From Pseudomonas sp. BGr12 (GTDB taxonomy: Bacteria > Pseudomonadota > Gammaproteobacteria > Pseudomonadales > Pseudomonadaceae), in NCBI RefSeq assembly GCF_030272895.1, contig NZ_JALRNF010000039.1:1-64000 (forward strand): a stretch of 64,000 nt of DNA. Direction: 5' to 3'. Position 1 is the first letter of the stretch. Each line of letters begins with the position of its first letter. The notes under the pieces are model-generated. The model ran no database searches. It had not been told where the DNA came from and saw only the letters and a program-made list of their open reading frames with translations. Below, in pieces: positions 55,935 to 64,000 of this stretch. The position numbers and the translations under genes were made by a program.

Positions 55935-56891
55935 GTGCGCCAGCGTTATCTAGCCCTGCTCAGTGTGTTTGCCAGCCTGCCCGCCATGGCGCTCACGTTC
56001 CAGACGCGTCTGGAGAATATCGAGTGGAAAGTCGAAGGCGATCAGTTCGAGTGCCGTCTGGTCCAGCCGGTCACCGATTTCGGCAGTGGCGTGTTCGTGC
56101 GCCGCGCAGGCGAGCAGGCTACGTTCCAGCTGCGTTCGAGCGTCAATGTACTGGGCACGGGCTCGGCGTCCTTGCTGGCGGCGGCTGCGCCCTGGCAGCC
56201 CGGTCGTGGCGACATCAACCTGGGATCGGTGCGTATGGCGCGCAGCGGCGTGCTCTTTACCAGCACCCAGGGCCAGGCCAGCCGCCTGATCAATGGCTTG
56301 CTCGACGGGCGCAGCACCGTCGTGCGCAACTATGCCGGTGAAGCGGGGCGGGCGATGGAAGTTCGCCTGCTACCGGTCAAGTTCAGCCAGGCCTATGGCG
56401 AATACCAGCTGTGTGCGGCCAAGCTGCTGCCGATGAACTATGACCAGATTCGCCAGGCGCGGGTCGGGTTCCCCGGGGGCGGTATCGACCTGGATGCCGA
56501 TGCCAGGGCGCGCCTGGACGTGATCCTGGACTTCATCAAGGCTGATCCGACGGTCAACCACATCGACATCGACGGCCACTCCGACAACAGTGGCAACCGC
56601 CTGACCAACCGCGACCTGTCCCGGCGCCGGGCCCTGGCGGTCATGGACTACTTCAAGGCCCACGGTATTCCGGAGGACCAGATCACCGTGCGCTTCCACG
56701 GCGAGCGCTACCCGTTGACGGCCAACAACTCGGCGGCCAACCGCGCGCGCAATCGCCGGGTCAATATCCAGCTGGACCGTGTGACACCGGTGGAGAAGCC
56801 GGTAGAGCAAGCCGCCGACTCGGCACCGGCCACCCCTGCCGCCGCACCGGCTGCGCAAACCGAAGCCGGCAAGCCGGTGGTCAAGTCCTGA
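55935..56891 (+). CDS. motY: Flagellar motor T-ring protein MotY
   Basis: Periplasmic protein associated with the flagellar stator ring. Starting at GTG 55935 (RBS GGAG 7 bp upstream) it has 318 residues: signal peptide [18 protein letters not shown], a MotY-specific N-terminal domain ([20 protein letters not shown]) and a C-terminal OmpA-like peptidoglycan-binding domain ([34 protein letters not shown]). An Ala/Pro-rich tail follows. The pyrC-adjacent place matches P. aeruginosa motY. Confidence 0.9.
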   Translation: MRQRYLALLSVFASLPAMALTFQTRLENIEWKVEGDQFECRLVQPVTDFGSGVFVRRAGEQATFQLRSSVNVLGTGSASLLAAAAPWQPGRGDINLGSVRMARSGVLFTSTQGQASRLINGLLDGRSTVVRNYAGEAGRAMEVRLLPVKFSQAYGEYQLCAAKLLPMNYDQIRQARVGFPGGGIDLDADARARLDVILDFIKADPTVNHIDIDGHSDNSGNRLTNRDLSRRRALAVMDYFKAHGIPEDQITVRFHGERYPLTANNSAANRARNRRVNIQLDRVTPVEKPVEQAADSAPATPAAAPAAQTEAGKPVVKS

Positions 56892-56924
56892 GCTGCGACC
56901 TTCCGTCGCGCTCTCGACAGTTCC

Positions 56925-56961
56925 TGTCGCTTTGTCGTCACAAGCTGTCGCCCCACTGTAA
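56925..56961. promoter_or_regulatory. ArgR-type tandem half-sites upstream of argG
   Basis: TGTCGC-N8-AA at 56946-56961 is an exact half-site and TGTCGC-N8-CA at 56925-56940 has one change; spacing is 21 bp, the same as at argF. A weak promoter TGTAAT (56957-56962), 17 bp, TAGAAT (56980-56985) overlaps the second half-site. Confidence 0.6.
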
Positions 56962-57020
56962 TTTTTGCCGCAAGGCCGGTAGAATCAACGGCTTTCCGTA
57001 CAACCCCGTGGAGTGATGGC

Positions 57021-58238
57021 ATGGCGGACGTAAAAAAGGTCGTACTGGCGTATTCCGGCGGCCTTGATACTTCGGTGATTCTCAAGTGGCTGCAGGATAC
57101 CTACAACTGTGAAGTGGTGACGTTCACCGCCGATCTGGGTCAGGGCGAGGAGGTCGAGCCGGCCCGCGCCAAGGCTCAGGCCATGGGCGTGAAGGAAATC
57201 TACATCGATGACCTGCGCGAAGAATTCGTCCGAGACTTCGTGTTCCCGATGTTCCGCGCCAACACCGTCTACGAAGGCGAGTACCTGCTGGGTACTTCCA
57301 TCGCTCGTCCGCTGATCGCCAAGCGCCTGATCGAAATCGCCAACGAAACCGGCGCCGACGCCATTTCCCATGGCGCTACCGGCAAGGGTAACGACCAGGT
57401 GCGTTTCGAACTGGGTGCCTACGCACTCAAGCCAGGGGTCAAGGTCATCGCGCCGTGGCGTGAGTGGGACCTGCTGTCCCGCGAGAAGCTCATGGACTAC
57501 GCTGAGAAGCACGGTATCCCGATCGAGCGTCACGGCAAGAAGAAATCGCCTTATTCGATGGACGCCAACCTGCTGCACATCTCCTACGAGGGTGGCGTGC
57601 TGGAGGATACCTGGACCGAACACGAAGAAGACATGTGGAAGTGGACCAAGTCGCCAGAAGCTGCGCCGGACGTTCCTACCTACCTGGAACTGACCTACCG
57701 CAACGGTGACATCGTCGCCCTGGACGGCGTGGAAATGACGCCTGCCACCGTACTGGCCACCCTCAACCGCATCGGCGGCGAGAACGGCATCGGTCGTCTG
57801 GACATCGTCGAGAACCGTTATGTCGGCATGAAGTCCCGTGGCTGCTACGAGACCCCGGGCGGCACCATCATGCTGCGCGCCCACCGCGCCATCGAGTCGA
57901 TCACCCTGGACCGCGAAGTCGCTCACCTGAAGGATGAGCTGATGGCCAAGTATGCCAGCCTGATCTACACCGGCTACTGGTGGAGCCCTGAGCGCCTGAT
58001 GCTGCAGCAGATGATCGACGCCTCGCAGGTCAACGTGAACGGTGTGGTTCGCCTGAAGCTGTACAAGGGCAACGTGATCGTCACCGGCCGCAAGTCCGAT
58101 GACTCGCTGTTCGACGCCAATATCGCAACCTTCGAAGAAGATGGCGGCGCTTACAACCAGGCGGACGCGGCGGGCTTCATCAAGCTCAATGCCCTGCGCA
58201 TGCGTATTGCTGCCAACAAGGGCCGTTCGCTGATCTAA
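57021..58238 (+). CDS. argG: Argininosuccinate synthase
   Basis: Condenses citrulline with aspartate using ATP, the step after ArgF. The 405-residue cytoplasmic enzyme has the PP-loop [20 protein letters not shown], the family motif [16 protein letters not shown] and substrate residues in [26 protein letters not shown] precedes ATG 57021. ArgR-type sites upstream and a terminator downstream define a single-gene unit. Confidence 0.97.
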   Translation: MADVKKVVLAYSGGLDTSVILKWLQDTYNCEVVTFTADLGQGEEVEPARAKAQAMGVKEIYIDDLREEFVRDFVFPMFRANTVYEGEYLLGTSIARPLIAKRLIEIANETGADAISHGATGKGNDQVRFELGAYALKPGVKVIAPWREWDLLSREKLMDYAEKHGIPIERHGKKKSPYSMDANLLHISYEGGVLEDTWTEHEEDMWKWTKSPEAAPDVPTYLELTYRNGDIVALDGVEMTPATVLATLNRIGGENGIGRLDIVENRYVGMKSRGCYETPGGTIMLRAHRAIESITLDREVAHLKDELMAKYASLIYTGYWWSPERLMLQQMIDASQVNVNGVVRLKLYKGNVIVTGRKSDDSLFDANIATFEEDGGAYNQADAAGFIKLNALRMRIAANKGRSLI

Positions 58239-58254
58239 GCGACGCGCTGAACGA

Positions 58255-58284
58255 AAAACCCCGGCCTGGTCCGGGGTTTTTTTA
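58255..58284 (+). terminator. Terminator of argG
   Basis: AACCCCGG-CCTGGT-CCGGGGTT plus a run of T, 16 bp after argG. It overlaps the stop of the converging hypothetical gene by 3 bp. Confidence 0.9.
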
Positions 58285-58788
58285 TTCTGCGATCGGGCGG
58301 GTGACCAGTGTGGTCCGGGTGCCAGCGTCCAGATTGCACAGTATCCAGGTGGTGTCGGGTGGTTGTGTCTGTTTCAACGCCTGGGCGGCAAACAGTTCGA
58401 TCAGTCGGGGTGTTTGTGCGCCACGCATGCAGATGGTGATGCTCGTCTGTTCAGGGGGTGTGGCAGGCTCGCCGAGCGGTTGCATGTCCTGAAGTCTGTC
58501 GGGGCCGGCGCTTTCAACAACTGTTTCATCCATTACCGCGAGCGAAATGTGGGTGTCTGGCATAGCGCCGGGATCAACCGGCGGCGGTGAGAACAGTGAC
58601 CTGTAGTTGAAGTTCAGGGTAAGAAAGAACAGTACCGTCAGAAAGAACGGGAAGCCGACGAGGAACCAGGTATAGATGCCCTGGCTACGCTCGCTCAGGA
58701 ATGGCAACGACGCCAGGGCCGAGGCTTCGATAATGCCGGCTAATATTGCGATGATCGTCAGCGGGCTTTTCAGCTCTGAGTCGTTCAT
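58282..58788 (-). CDS. Hypothetical inner-membrane protein with two helices
   Basis: I do not recognise this 168-residue product. Two hydrophobic helices (SPLTIIAILAGIIEASALAS and WFLVGFPFFLTVLFFLTL) anchor it near residues 10-65, followed by a soluble domain of about 100 residues with ARG-rich and Pro-rich stretches. GGAGG just before ATG 58788 and GAGAGG 8 bp before it make the exact start uncertain; a GTG three codons upstream is possible. It converges on argG. No partner gene is adjacent. Confidence 0.6.
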   Translation of the reverse strand: MNDSELKSPLTIIAILAGIIEASALASLPFLSERSQGIYTWFLVGFPFFLTVLFFLTLNFNYRSLFSPPPVDPGAMPDTHISLAVMDETVVESAGPDRLQDMQPLGEPATPPEQTSITICMRGAQTPRLIELFAAQALKQTQPPDTTWILCNLDAGTRTTLVTRPIAE

Positions 58789-59215
58789 GCCTCCCACCTC
58801 TCATCGGCAGTTCAAGTTAATCTTCATTTATTCCCGATAAAGGCAGTACTGGCAGAGGGTGGCATTTCTTGATCAGGAAGTTGTTGCTGCGCGCGCTCGA
58901 AAATTTCATATGTTTTTTATTTCGAGTATTTATCAAGCAAAAGTCTAGGATATTTCCTGCGTGGCTAATGGCTTTGTGAGCTGGTCTGTCTAGACAGCAC
59001 GGTGCTACCTTAGTGTCAGAGTTATAGCTGTTGCTGTTGTTGGGAGCGTACGGACATGGGGTGTCCTGCAATTATCTTATTTGTAGGAATAGTCTCTTAA
59101 GTGTGTAGGTTCTGTCTTTATACATACTTGTTCGTCAATGGCGTAATACATTATGTTGTGTGACTAGGCTATTGTGCGGGCTTGAAATTCGAACAGCGAA
59201 CTATTGGATTTGCCC
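58789..59215. other. AT-rich gap with TGTAGG repeats upstream of the response regulator
   Basis: About 430 bp with base composition well below the surrounding GC content and no credible gene. Direct repeats TGTAGG-N4-GTCT lie at 59083 and 59105, exactly 22 bp apart, and an inverted copy TCCTGCAA at 59065 pairs with TTGTAGGA. These may be binding sites for the regulator downstream. Confidence 0.5.
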
Positions 59216-59842
59216 ATGAATAAAGTGCTGATCGTGGATGATCATCCGGTCATTCGCCTGGCTGTGCGCATGCTGATGGAGCGGCATGGATATGAAGTCA
59301 TCGCGGAAACGGACAACGGCGTGGATGCGTTGCAATTGGCACGGGAACACAGTCCGGACATCGTCATCCTGGATATCGGCATTCCCAAGCTCGATGGCCT
59401 CGAGGTGATCGCCCGGCTCACCACAAGTTGCCAGGGCATCAAGGTGCTGGTCCTGACCTCCCAGGCTCCCGGGCACTTCTCGATGCGTTGCATGCAGGCG
59501 GGGGCTGCGGGTTATGTCTGCAAGCAGCAGGATCTCACCGAACTGCTCAGTGCAATCAAGGCGGTGCTCTCCGGCTACAGCTACTTTCCCAATCAGGCCT
59601 TGCATTCGGTTCGCTCCAACCTGGGAGGCGCCAGCGAGGCGGACATGGTCGAGCGCTTGTCCGGGCGGGAGATGATGGTGTTGCAGCAACTGGCGCGAGG
59701 CAAGACCAACAAGGAAATCGCCGACGGCATGTTCCTGAGCAACAAGACCGTCAGCACCTACAAGACACGCTTGCTGCTCAAGCTCAACGCCCGTTCGCTG
59801 GTCGACCTGATAGAACTGGCCCAGCGCAACGGCCTGGTCTGA
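59216..59842 (+). CDS. LuxR-type response regulator (orphan)
   Basis: A 208-residue transcription regulator: receiver domain MNKVLIVDDHPVIRLAVRML with phospho-acceptor Asp-53 (VILDIGIPKLDG), then a LuxR helix-turn-helix near residues 147-205 (LSGREMMVLQQLARGKTNKE). Sequence style recalls BvgA-like and ErdR regulators of Pseudomonas. No sensor kinase is nearby, so its partner is elsewhere. ATG 59216 was chosen over TTG 59204. The long AT-rich leader probably carries autoregulatory sites. Confidence 0.9.
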   Translation: MNKVLIVDDHPVIRLAVRMLMERHGYEVIAETDNGVDALQLAREHSPDIVILDIGIPKLDGLEVIARLTTSCQGIKVLVLTSQAPGHFSMRCMQAGAAGYVCKQQDLTELLSAIKAVLSGYSYFPNQALHSVRSNLGGASEADMVERLSGREMMVLQQLARGKTNKEIADGMFLSNKTVSTYKTRLLLKLNARSLVDLIELAQRNGLV

Positions 59843-59859
59843 CGCGGGCAAAAACAACA

Positions 59860-59884
59860 AAGCCTCCGTGCAGGAGGCTTTTGT
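59860..59884 (+). terminator. Terminator of the response regulator
   Basis: AAGCCTCC-GTGCA-GGAGGCTT with T run, 17 bp after the stop. Confidence 0.85.
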
Positions 59885-59940
59885 GTAAGTGATGAGGCCG
59901 GGTCGCGGGCTTGTTGCCCGGTCAGGCTCGATCCAGGGTG

Positions 59941-60120
59941 TTACAGGTCGTAGTCAAAATCGGCCAATTCTTTCTGCAGGCGGCGCTCTTCCAGCATGTT
60001 GTCGATGGTGCGGCGTTTGCTCAGGTTGGTCTTTGCCACTTCTGCCGGCTCTCTCTCTTCTGTCTCGCTGGCGTCGAAGTCGTCTTCCACTACATCCAGG
60101 TCTTCTTTATCGGTGCTCAT
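59941..60120 (-). CDS. PA3496-type small acidic protein
   Basis: A 59-residue product starting MSTDKEDLDVVEDDFDASET, followed by a basic middle (KTNLSKRRTIDNMLEERRLQ) and an acidic-aromatic tail DFDYDL. The RBS GGAG stands 9 bp before ATG 60120. It matches the small family next to nth in P. aeruginosa (PA3496), sometimes annotated as a putative envelope integrity protein; the biochemical role is not established. Charge distribution suggests a disordered or coiled-coil regulator rather than an enzyme. It is easily missed because of its size. Confidence 0.75.
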   Translation of the reverse strand: MSTDKEDLDVVEDDFDASETEEREPAEVAKTNLSKRRTIDNMLEERRLQKELADFDYDL

Positions 60121-60225
60121 AAGTCACTCCAAGCCAAGAGGGCCATTGGCGCACCTTATAGCGAGAATCCTTGAGCGGGTAAAAAAGATTTTTTCAATCG
60201 ACAGGTCAAGAATTTCACTATCTTC

Positions 60226-60864
60226 TCAATCGTCCGAGGTTTTGTGCTTGTATTCGCACAGGTCTTCGATCCGGCAGCTTCCGCAACGGGGTTTGCGCGC
60301 CTGGCACACATAACGGCCATGCAGGATCAGCCAGTGGTGGGCATCGAGCAGGTAGGCCTTGGGAACGAACTTCAACAGTGCCTTCTCGACCTCAAGTACA
60401 GTCTTGCCCGGGGCAATGCCCGTCCGGTTGCTGACCCGGAAAATATGCGTATCGACCGCCATGGCCAGTTGCCGAAATGCGGTATTGAGCACTACGTTGG
60501 CGGTCTTGCGACCGACGCCAGGCAGGGCTTCGAGGGCTTCACGGGTTTCCGGCACCTGGCTGCCATGCTGCTCGATCAACAGGCGGCAGGTTTCTATCAC
60601 GTTGCGGGCCTTGCTGTTGTACAGGCCGATGGTCTTGATGTACTCCGACAGTCCGTCTACGCCCAGCGCATAAATGGCTTCGGGGGTGTTGGCGATCGGG
60701 TACAGTCTGGCGGTTGCCTTGTTCACGCTGACATCCGTGGCCTGGGCAGAGAGGATCACCGCGATCAGCAATTCGAAGGGCGTGGTGTAGGCCAGTTCGG
60801 TCTTGGGGTCAGGATTGTCTTCATGCAGCCTGCGAAAGATTTCCAGGCGTTTTGCGGCATTCAT
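60226..60864 (-). CDS. nth: Endonuclease III
   Basis: DNA glycosylase/AP-lyase for oxidised pyrimidines in base excision repair. The 212 residues contain the helix-hairpin-helix with catalytic lysine (LEALPGVGRKTANVVLNTAF), the catalytic Asp in AMAVDTHIFRVSNRTGIAPG, and a 4Fe-4S cluster with Cys-187, 194, 197 and 203. It is the last gene of the rnf unit, 4 bp after rnfE, as in other gammaproteobacteria. Confidence 0.96.
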   Translation of the reverse strand: MNAAKRLEIFRRLHEDNPDPKTELAYTTPFELLIAVILSAQATDVSVNKATARLYPIANTPEAIYALGVDGLSEYIKTIGLYNSKARNVIETCRLLIEQHGSQVPETREALEALPGVGRKTANVVLNTAFRQLAMAVDTHIFRVSNRTGIAPGKTVLEVEKALLKFVPKAYLLDAHHWLILHGRYVCQARKPRCGSCRIEDLCEYKHKTSDD

Positions 60865-60868
60865 GGGG

Positions 60869-61393
60869 TCAATGCTTTCCTTGACGGCGTGAGGGGGCTC
60901 GCTGCAGGCAAACCCGGTTGTAAAGGGCGAGCAACAGGCCCAGCAGGATCAAGCCACCTGGCAGCAGCGCGGCCAGGCGCACACCTGCCCAGCCTGCCAG
61001 TACTTCGCGGCTGACGCCCAGGGCGATGCACAGGGCGGCAAAGCCCAAAAGCACGCTGCCGGTTTCGCGCCAGCGACGGCTGTGACCCAGGGCATGTTCG
61101 AATACCAGGCATTGTACGGCGATCAACGCCGGGTAGGGACTCAGTGCTTGATACAGGGGAAGGGCCCAGGCGCGCAGGCTCAATTCCAGGCAGGTAACCA
61201 GTGCGGCGGCCAGCAGCACGCTGGCGGTCAACTGGCTGGCGGGGGAGAGGCCCTGGTGCAGGGGCTTCATGGCCAGGTGGTGCACCGCAATCAGCGCCAC
61301 GCTGCAAGCGCCAATGACGCTGGCGTTGACCAGCGTGCCGGTTGCGCCGAGCAGCGGGGCAAGGGATACGGCGGCCAGCCATTGTCTATTCAT
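60869..61393 (-). CDS. rnfE: RnfE-like membrane subunit, short
   Basis: Integral membrane subunit of an Rnf/Rsx electron-transfer complex. From ATG 61393 it has only 174 residues, against about 230 in E. coli RsxE. It starts directly at MNRQWLAAVSLAPLLGATGTL, where RsxE has an N-terminal extension and LGLCPLLAVT: the membrane cysteine is replaced by Ala here. The second conserved Cys remains (AVQCLVF). Six helices are still visible. The loss of one cluster ligand suggests a diverged or impaired intramembrane iron-sulfur site. Overlaps rnfG by 8 bp. Confidence 0.85.
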   Translation of the reverse strand: MNRQWLAAVSLAPLLGATGTLVNASVIGACSVALIAVHHLAMKPLHQGLSPASQLTASVLLAAALVTCLELSLRAWALPLYQALSPYPALIAVQCLVFEHALGHSRRWRETGSVLLGFAALCIALGVSREVLAGWAGVRLAALLPGGLILLGLLLALYNRVCLQRAPSRRQGKH

Positions 61394-62003
61394 GAGGGGC
61401 GCCCTCGAGCAATGGCTGGCGGTGTTCGTCGAAGTAACGCAATGCATCGTGCACCGCCTGGATCACCGCACGGGATGTCACGGTGGCACCGGCCAACTGA
61501 TCGAACTGACCGTTGTCACGTTTCAGCGCCCAGGCCGAATCGGGCAGTGTCTGGCGGCTGGCGCCGGTGAAGGTTTGCAGCCAGTGGTTGCCCGGTTCCA
61601 CCAGTTTGCCGCCCAGCCCCGGCGTTTCCTGTTGCCGCATGACCTTGGTGCCGATCAGGCGGCCCTGGCTGTCGACGGCGATCAGCAGTTCCAGTGGTCC
61701 ACCATAGCCTTGGCTCTGGCTGTGCAGTACCACGGCGCTGGGCTTGCCGGCCAGGGTGGCGCGATAGCCGGCCAGTAGCTGGCTGTGATCGAGTGACGGA
61801 TTATCCAGTACCAGGGGGGATTGCAGGGGTTGGTTGTCGTAGCTCGATGGCGGCAGGACGCTAAGCCAGGTTTGTGCCTTTAGCTGTTGTTGCGCCTGGG
61901 CAATAGCTCCGGCGCTGAAGTGTTGCCAGGCCACGACGCTACCCAGGCTCAGCAGGCCGACCAGCAACAGCAGCGACGCACTGCGCAGCGCTGCACGGTT
62001 CAT
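61386..62003 (-). CDS. rnfG: RnfG-like flavoprotein subunit
   Basis: Periplasm-facing subunit of 205 residues. An N-terminal helix (RSASLLLLVGLLSLGSVVAW) anchors an FMN-binding domain. The covalent-flavin motif is QLAGATVTSRAV, in which the usual S/T-GAT becomes AGAT but the acceptor Thr/Ser remains. The start overlaps the rnfD stop by 4 bp. Confidence 0.88.
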   Translation of the reverse strand: MNRAALRSASLLLLVGLLSLGSVVAWQHFSAGAIAQAQQQLKAQTWLSVLPPSSYDNQPLQSPLVLDNPSLDHSQLLAGYRATLAGKPSAVVLHSQSQGYGGPLELLIAVDSQGRLIGTKVMRQQETPGLGGKLVEPGNHWLQTFTGASRQTLPDSAWALKRDNGQFDQLAGATVTSRAVIQAVHDALRYFDEHRQPLLEGAPHE

Positions 62004-62986
62004 GTTGACACCGCCTGTCGACGTTCGGCCCAGCGCTCCAGGGCCGGTACGCCGAGGTTCATCAGCAGCACGGCGAAGGCGCCGCCATCGGGATAGTTGC
62101 CCCAGGTGCGGATCAGGTAGATCAACAGGCCCACGCCCGCGCCGAACAGCAGCCTGCCCCAGGGTGACCTGGGACCGGAGACGGGTTCTGTGGCGATGAA
62201 GAACGCCGCCAGCATGGTCGAGCCACTGAGCAGATGCAGCAGCGGCGAGCCATTGGAATCCGAGCCCGAACCGTTCCAGCACAGCAGGCTGATCACGAAC
62301 AGGCTGGCCAGCAGGCCGACCGGGGTGTGCCAGCTGATGACCTTGCGTTGCAGCAGCAACAGGCCTCCGGCGAGGAAGGCCAGGTTGACCCATTCGCTGC
62401 CCTTGCCACCGAAATGACCGAAGCCTGGGTGGCTGGCGAACAGCTCATCCATGGTCAGGCTGCGGTTGTGGCGCAAGCCGTCGAGGATCGTAGCCTGTGC
62501 CCAGGCATCGGGCTGTTCGCCGATGCTCAGGCCGAATACATGCTGCAGGCTGGTGCCCAGGTCGAGCAGTTGCGTGCCCGGCCACTGGGTCATGTGCTGC
62601 GGGAAGGTCAGCAAGGCCACCGCGTAGCCCAGCATGGCCGGGTTGAACGGGTTCTTGCCGACGCCCCCATACAGGTGCTTGCCCAGCAGCATGGCACTTG
62701 CCGTGGCGGTTACCGGTACCCACCAGGGCGGGTAGGCGGGCAGGGCAACGGCCAGCAGGGTCGCGCTGACCAGGGCGCTGCCGTCATTGAGCGATGGCAA
62801 GACCGGCCGTTGCTGCAATTTGAGCGCGATCGCCTCGAAGGCCAGGGCGGCGCCGGCACACAGCAACAGATTGAACAGCATGCCCCAACCGTGCTGCCAG
62901 AGCAGCACCAGCACACCTGGCAGGCAGGCCAGCAGCACCAGCAACATGGTGCCGCGCAAGCGTTCACTGAGGTCAGCGGGCTGCAT
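62000..62986 (-). CDS. rnfD: RnfD-like membrane flavoprotein subunit
   Basis: Integral membrane subunit of 328 residues with about nine helices. The flavin attachment region is [20 protein letters not shown], and [20 protein letters not shown] is the family core. From ATG 62986 it overlaps rnfB by 14 bp. In complete operons rnfC lies between B and D; here they overlap directly. Confidence 0.9.
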   Translation of the reverse strand: MQPADLSERLRGTMLLVLLACLPGVLVLLWQHGWGMLFNLLLCAGAALAFEAIALKLQQRPVLPSLNDGSALVSATLLAVALPAYPPWWVPVTATASAMLLGKHLYGGVGKNPFNPAMLGYAVALLTFPQHMTQWPGTQLLDLGTSLQHVFGLSIGEQPDAWAQATILDGLRHNRSLTMDELFASHPGFGHFGGKGSEWVNLAFLAGGLLLLQRKVISWHTPVGLLASLFVISLLCWNGSGSDSNGSPLLHLLSGSTMLAAFFIATEPVSGPRSPWGRLLFGAGVGLLIYLIRTWGNYPDGGAFAVLLMNLGVPALERWAERRQAVST

Positions 62987-63827
62987 GATCGGTGGCCGGT
63001 TGCAAGGCTTGCAGGCGAGCCTGTGCCTGATCGGCTTCCCGTTCAAGCTCGGCCAGCTGGGCGTGTTGCGCTTCGCTGGGGCTGGCGCCGAAGGCCGTTC
63101 TGGCCTTGCTCAGTTGTGCCCGACTCATGGCAGCGGCAATTTTGGCCTGTTTCAGGGCCGTATCGGCGGCCGCAGCCTTCTGCGCCTTGACCCGTTCGAT
63201 AGCCGCCTTGATCGGGTCGTCAGCCACTTCGCTCTGGTTGTTGGTGCTGGCTTGGGCGCTACGCTGGCTACGGGCGGCGCGCTCCGCCTGTTTGCGTGCT
63301 TCCTCGCGCTGCAAGCGGCTATTGCGCAGCTCGAAACGGCGTCGCGCGTGGTTGCGCTTGCTGTTACGTGCTGCCAGGGCATCCGCATCATGGGCAAATC
63401 CGCCGACGATCGGCACTATGGTGCTGCTGGCGGTCAGCGGTAGCAGGTCGATGCAATCTACCGGGCAGGGCGCCACGCACAGGTCGCAGCCGGTGCATTC
63501 GGCGCTGATCACCGTGTGCATCAGCTTGGCCGCACCGACGATGGCATCCACCGGGCAGGCCTGGATGCATTTGGTGCAGCCGATGCATTCCGCTTCGCGA
63601 ATGAAGGCCACCTGGGCGGGGGCGCTACCGCGTTCGGTATCCAGGGCAATGACCGGAACCTGCAGCAGGCTGGCCAGGGCCGCGATGGTTTCGCTGCCGC
63701 CCGGTGGACATTTGTTGATCGCTTCGCCCTTGGCCAGCCCTTCAGCGTACGGCTTGCAGCCAGCGTGACCGCATTTGCCGCACTGGGTCTGCGGCAGCAG
63801 GGCGTCGATGCGTTGAATCAGACTCAT
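62973..63827 (-). CDS. rnfB: RnfB-like ferredoxin subunit with long C-terminal tail
   Basis: Iron-sulfur subunit of 284 residues. It lacks the N-terminal membrane helix of standard RnfB and opens at [20 protein letters not shown]. The Fe-S domain has CGKCGHAGC and a distal Cys, and two ferredoxin motifs [12 protein letters not shown] and [12 protein letters not shown]. After about residue 150 a long charged helical tail ([40 protein letters not shown]) resembles the C-terminal tail of RnfC/RsxC, where such KAAI-ER-KA repeats are typical. It overlaps rnfA by 4 bp, so no longer N-terminus is possible. Confidence 0.87.
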   Translation of the reverse strand: MSLIQRIDALLPQTQCGKCGHAGCKPYAEGLAKGEAINKCPPGGSETIAALASLLQVPVIALDTERGSAPAQVAFIREAECIGCTKCIQACPVDAIVGAAKLMHTVISAECTGCDLCVAPCPVDCIDLLPLTASSTIVPIVGGFAHDADALAARNSKRNHARRRFELRNSRLQREEARKQAERAARSQRSAQASTNNQSEVADDPIKAAIERVKAQKAAAADTALKQAKIAAAMSRAQLSKARTAFGASPSEAQHAQLAELEREADQAQARLQALQPATDHAAR

Positions 63828-64000
63828 GATGTAAATAATCCGTTGAAGCCGAAAAACGCCAGGGCCATGACGCCTGCCCCGATCAACTCGACAGGCAGGC
63901 CACGAAAGGCCAGGGGTACAGCGTCGTTGTCAGTGCGCCGGCGCAGGTCGGCAAACAGCGCCATGACCAGCCAGAAACCCAGCCCGCCACCCAGGCTCCA
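63824..64000 (-). CDS. rnfA: RnfA-like membrane subunit, 3' end only
   Basis: The last 58 codons of a membrane subunit cut by the window edge. The visible part reads [20 protein letters not shown], then [20 protein letters not shown] and ends NGLFTS, matching the RsxA C-terminus (GLGFSLV..., ITAGLMSLAFMGFSGL). The stop overlaps the rnfB start (ATGA). Confidence 0.85.
   Translation of the reverse strand, partial: WSLGGGLGFWLVMALFADLRRRTDNDAVPLAFRGLPVELIGAGVMALAFFGFNGLFTS

Overview
The window reads as chromosomal DNA of a fluorescent-group Pseudomonas (P. fluorescens/P. putida type). The signs are high GC, dense same-strand operons, many copies of the GGAGCGGGCTTGCCCCGCGA palindromic REP element in intergenic gaps, and gene neighbourhoods familiar from the genus (a zinc TonB receptor near a PBP/permease pair; argF-grxD-bfr-bfd-peroxiredoxin-rnt-pyrC-motY-argG; a small PA3496-type gene next to nth and rnf). 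I see no tRNA, rRNA, CRISPR array, prophage or insertion sequence.

Layout. 0.1-9 kb: periplasmic glucose oxidation and uptake (gcd, oprB), a zinc-type TonB receptor with a Zur-like box, two small orphan genes, and a ferric-reductase/PadR pair resembling YqjH/YqjI behind a Fur-like box. 9-24 kb: class A penicillin-binding protein, amino acid permease, small secreted and DUF3077 proteins, OpgC-like acyltransferase, FMN-binding glutamate synthase-like protein, Lhr helicase, NUDIX and LysE proteins. 24-34 kb: divergent metR/metE, a giant dermonecrotic-toxin-like (DUF6543) gene, an exported alpha/beta hydrolase. 34-41 kb: glpM, the AauR/AauS two-component system and the AatJQMP acidic amino acid transporter, with a sigma-54 promoter and two AauR-type operators. 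41-47 kb: glycerol regulon glpF-glpK-glpR-glpD. 47-58 kb: an ABC ATPase overlapping argF, a molybdopterin oxidoreductase, grxD, bfr/bfd, peroxiredoxin, rnt-pyrC, motY, argG. 58-64 kb: an orphan LuxR-type response regulator, a 59-residue acidic protein, nth, and an rnf cluster (E, G, D, B, end of A) that has no rnfC.

How the genes fit together. Several units carry their own switches in cis: AauR/sigma-54 for aat, GlpR-like palindromes for glp, ArgR-type tandem half-sites 21 bp apart at both argF and argG, a MetR-like site between metR and metE, Fur-like boxes at bfd and the yqjI-like gene, and a Zur-like box at the zinc receptor. The most unusual items are a three-way-junction RNA-like element flanked by 10-bp direct repeats upstream of the DUF3077 gene, overlapping alternative hairpins in the argF leader, the rnfC-less rnf operon whose RnfB carries an RnfC-like tail, and the 1883-residue toxin-like protein with no obvious partner. 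All functional calls come from reading the sequence; no database search was run.
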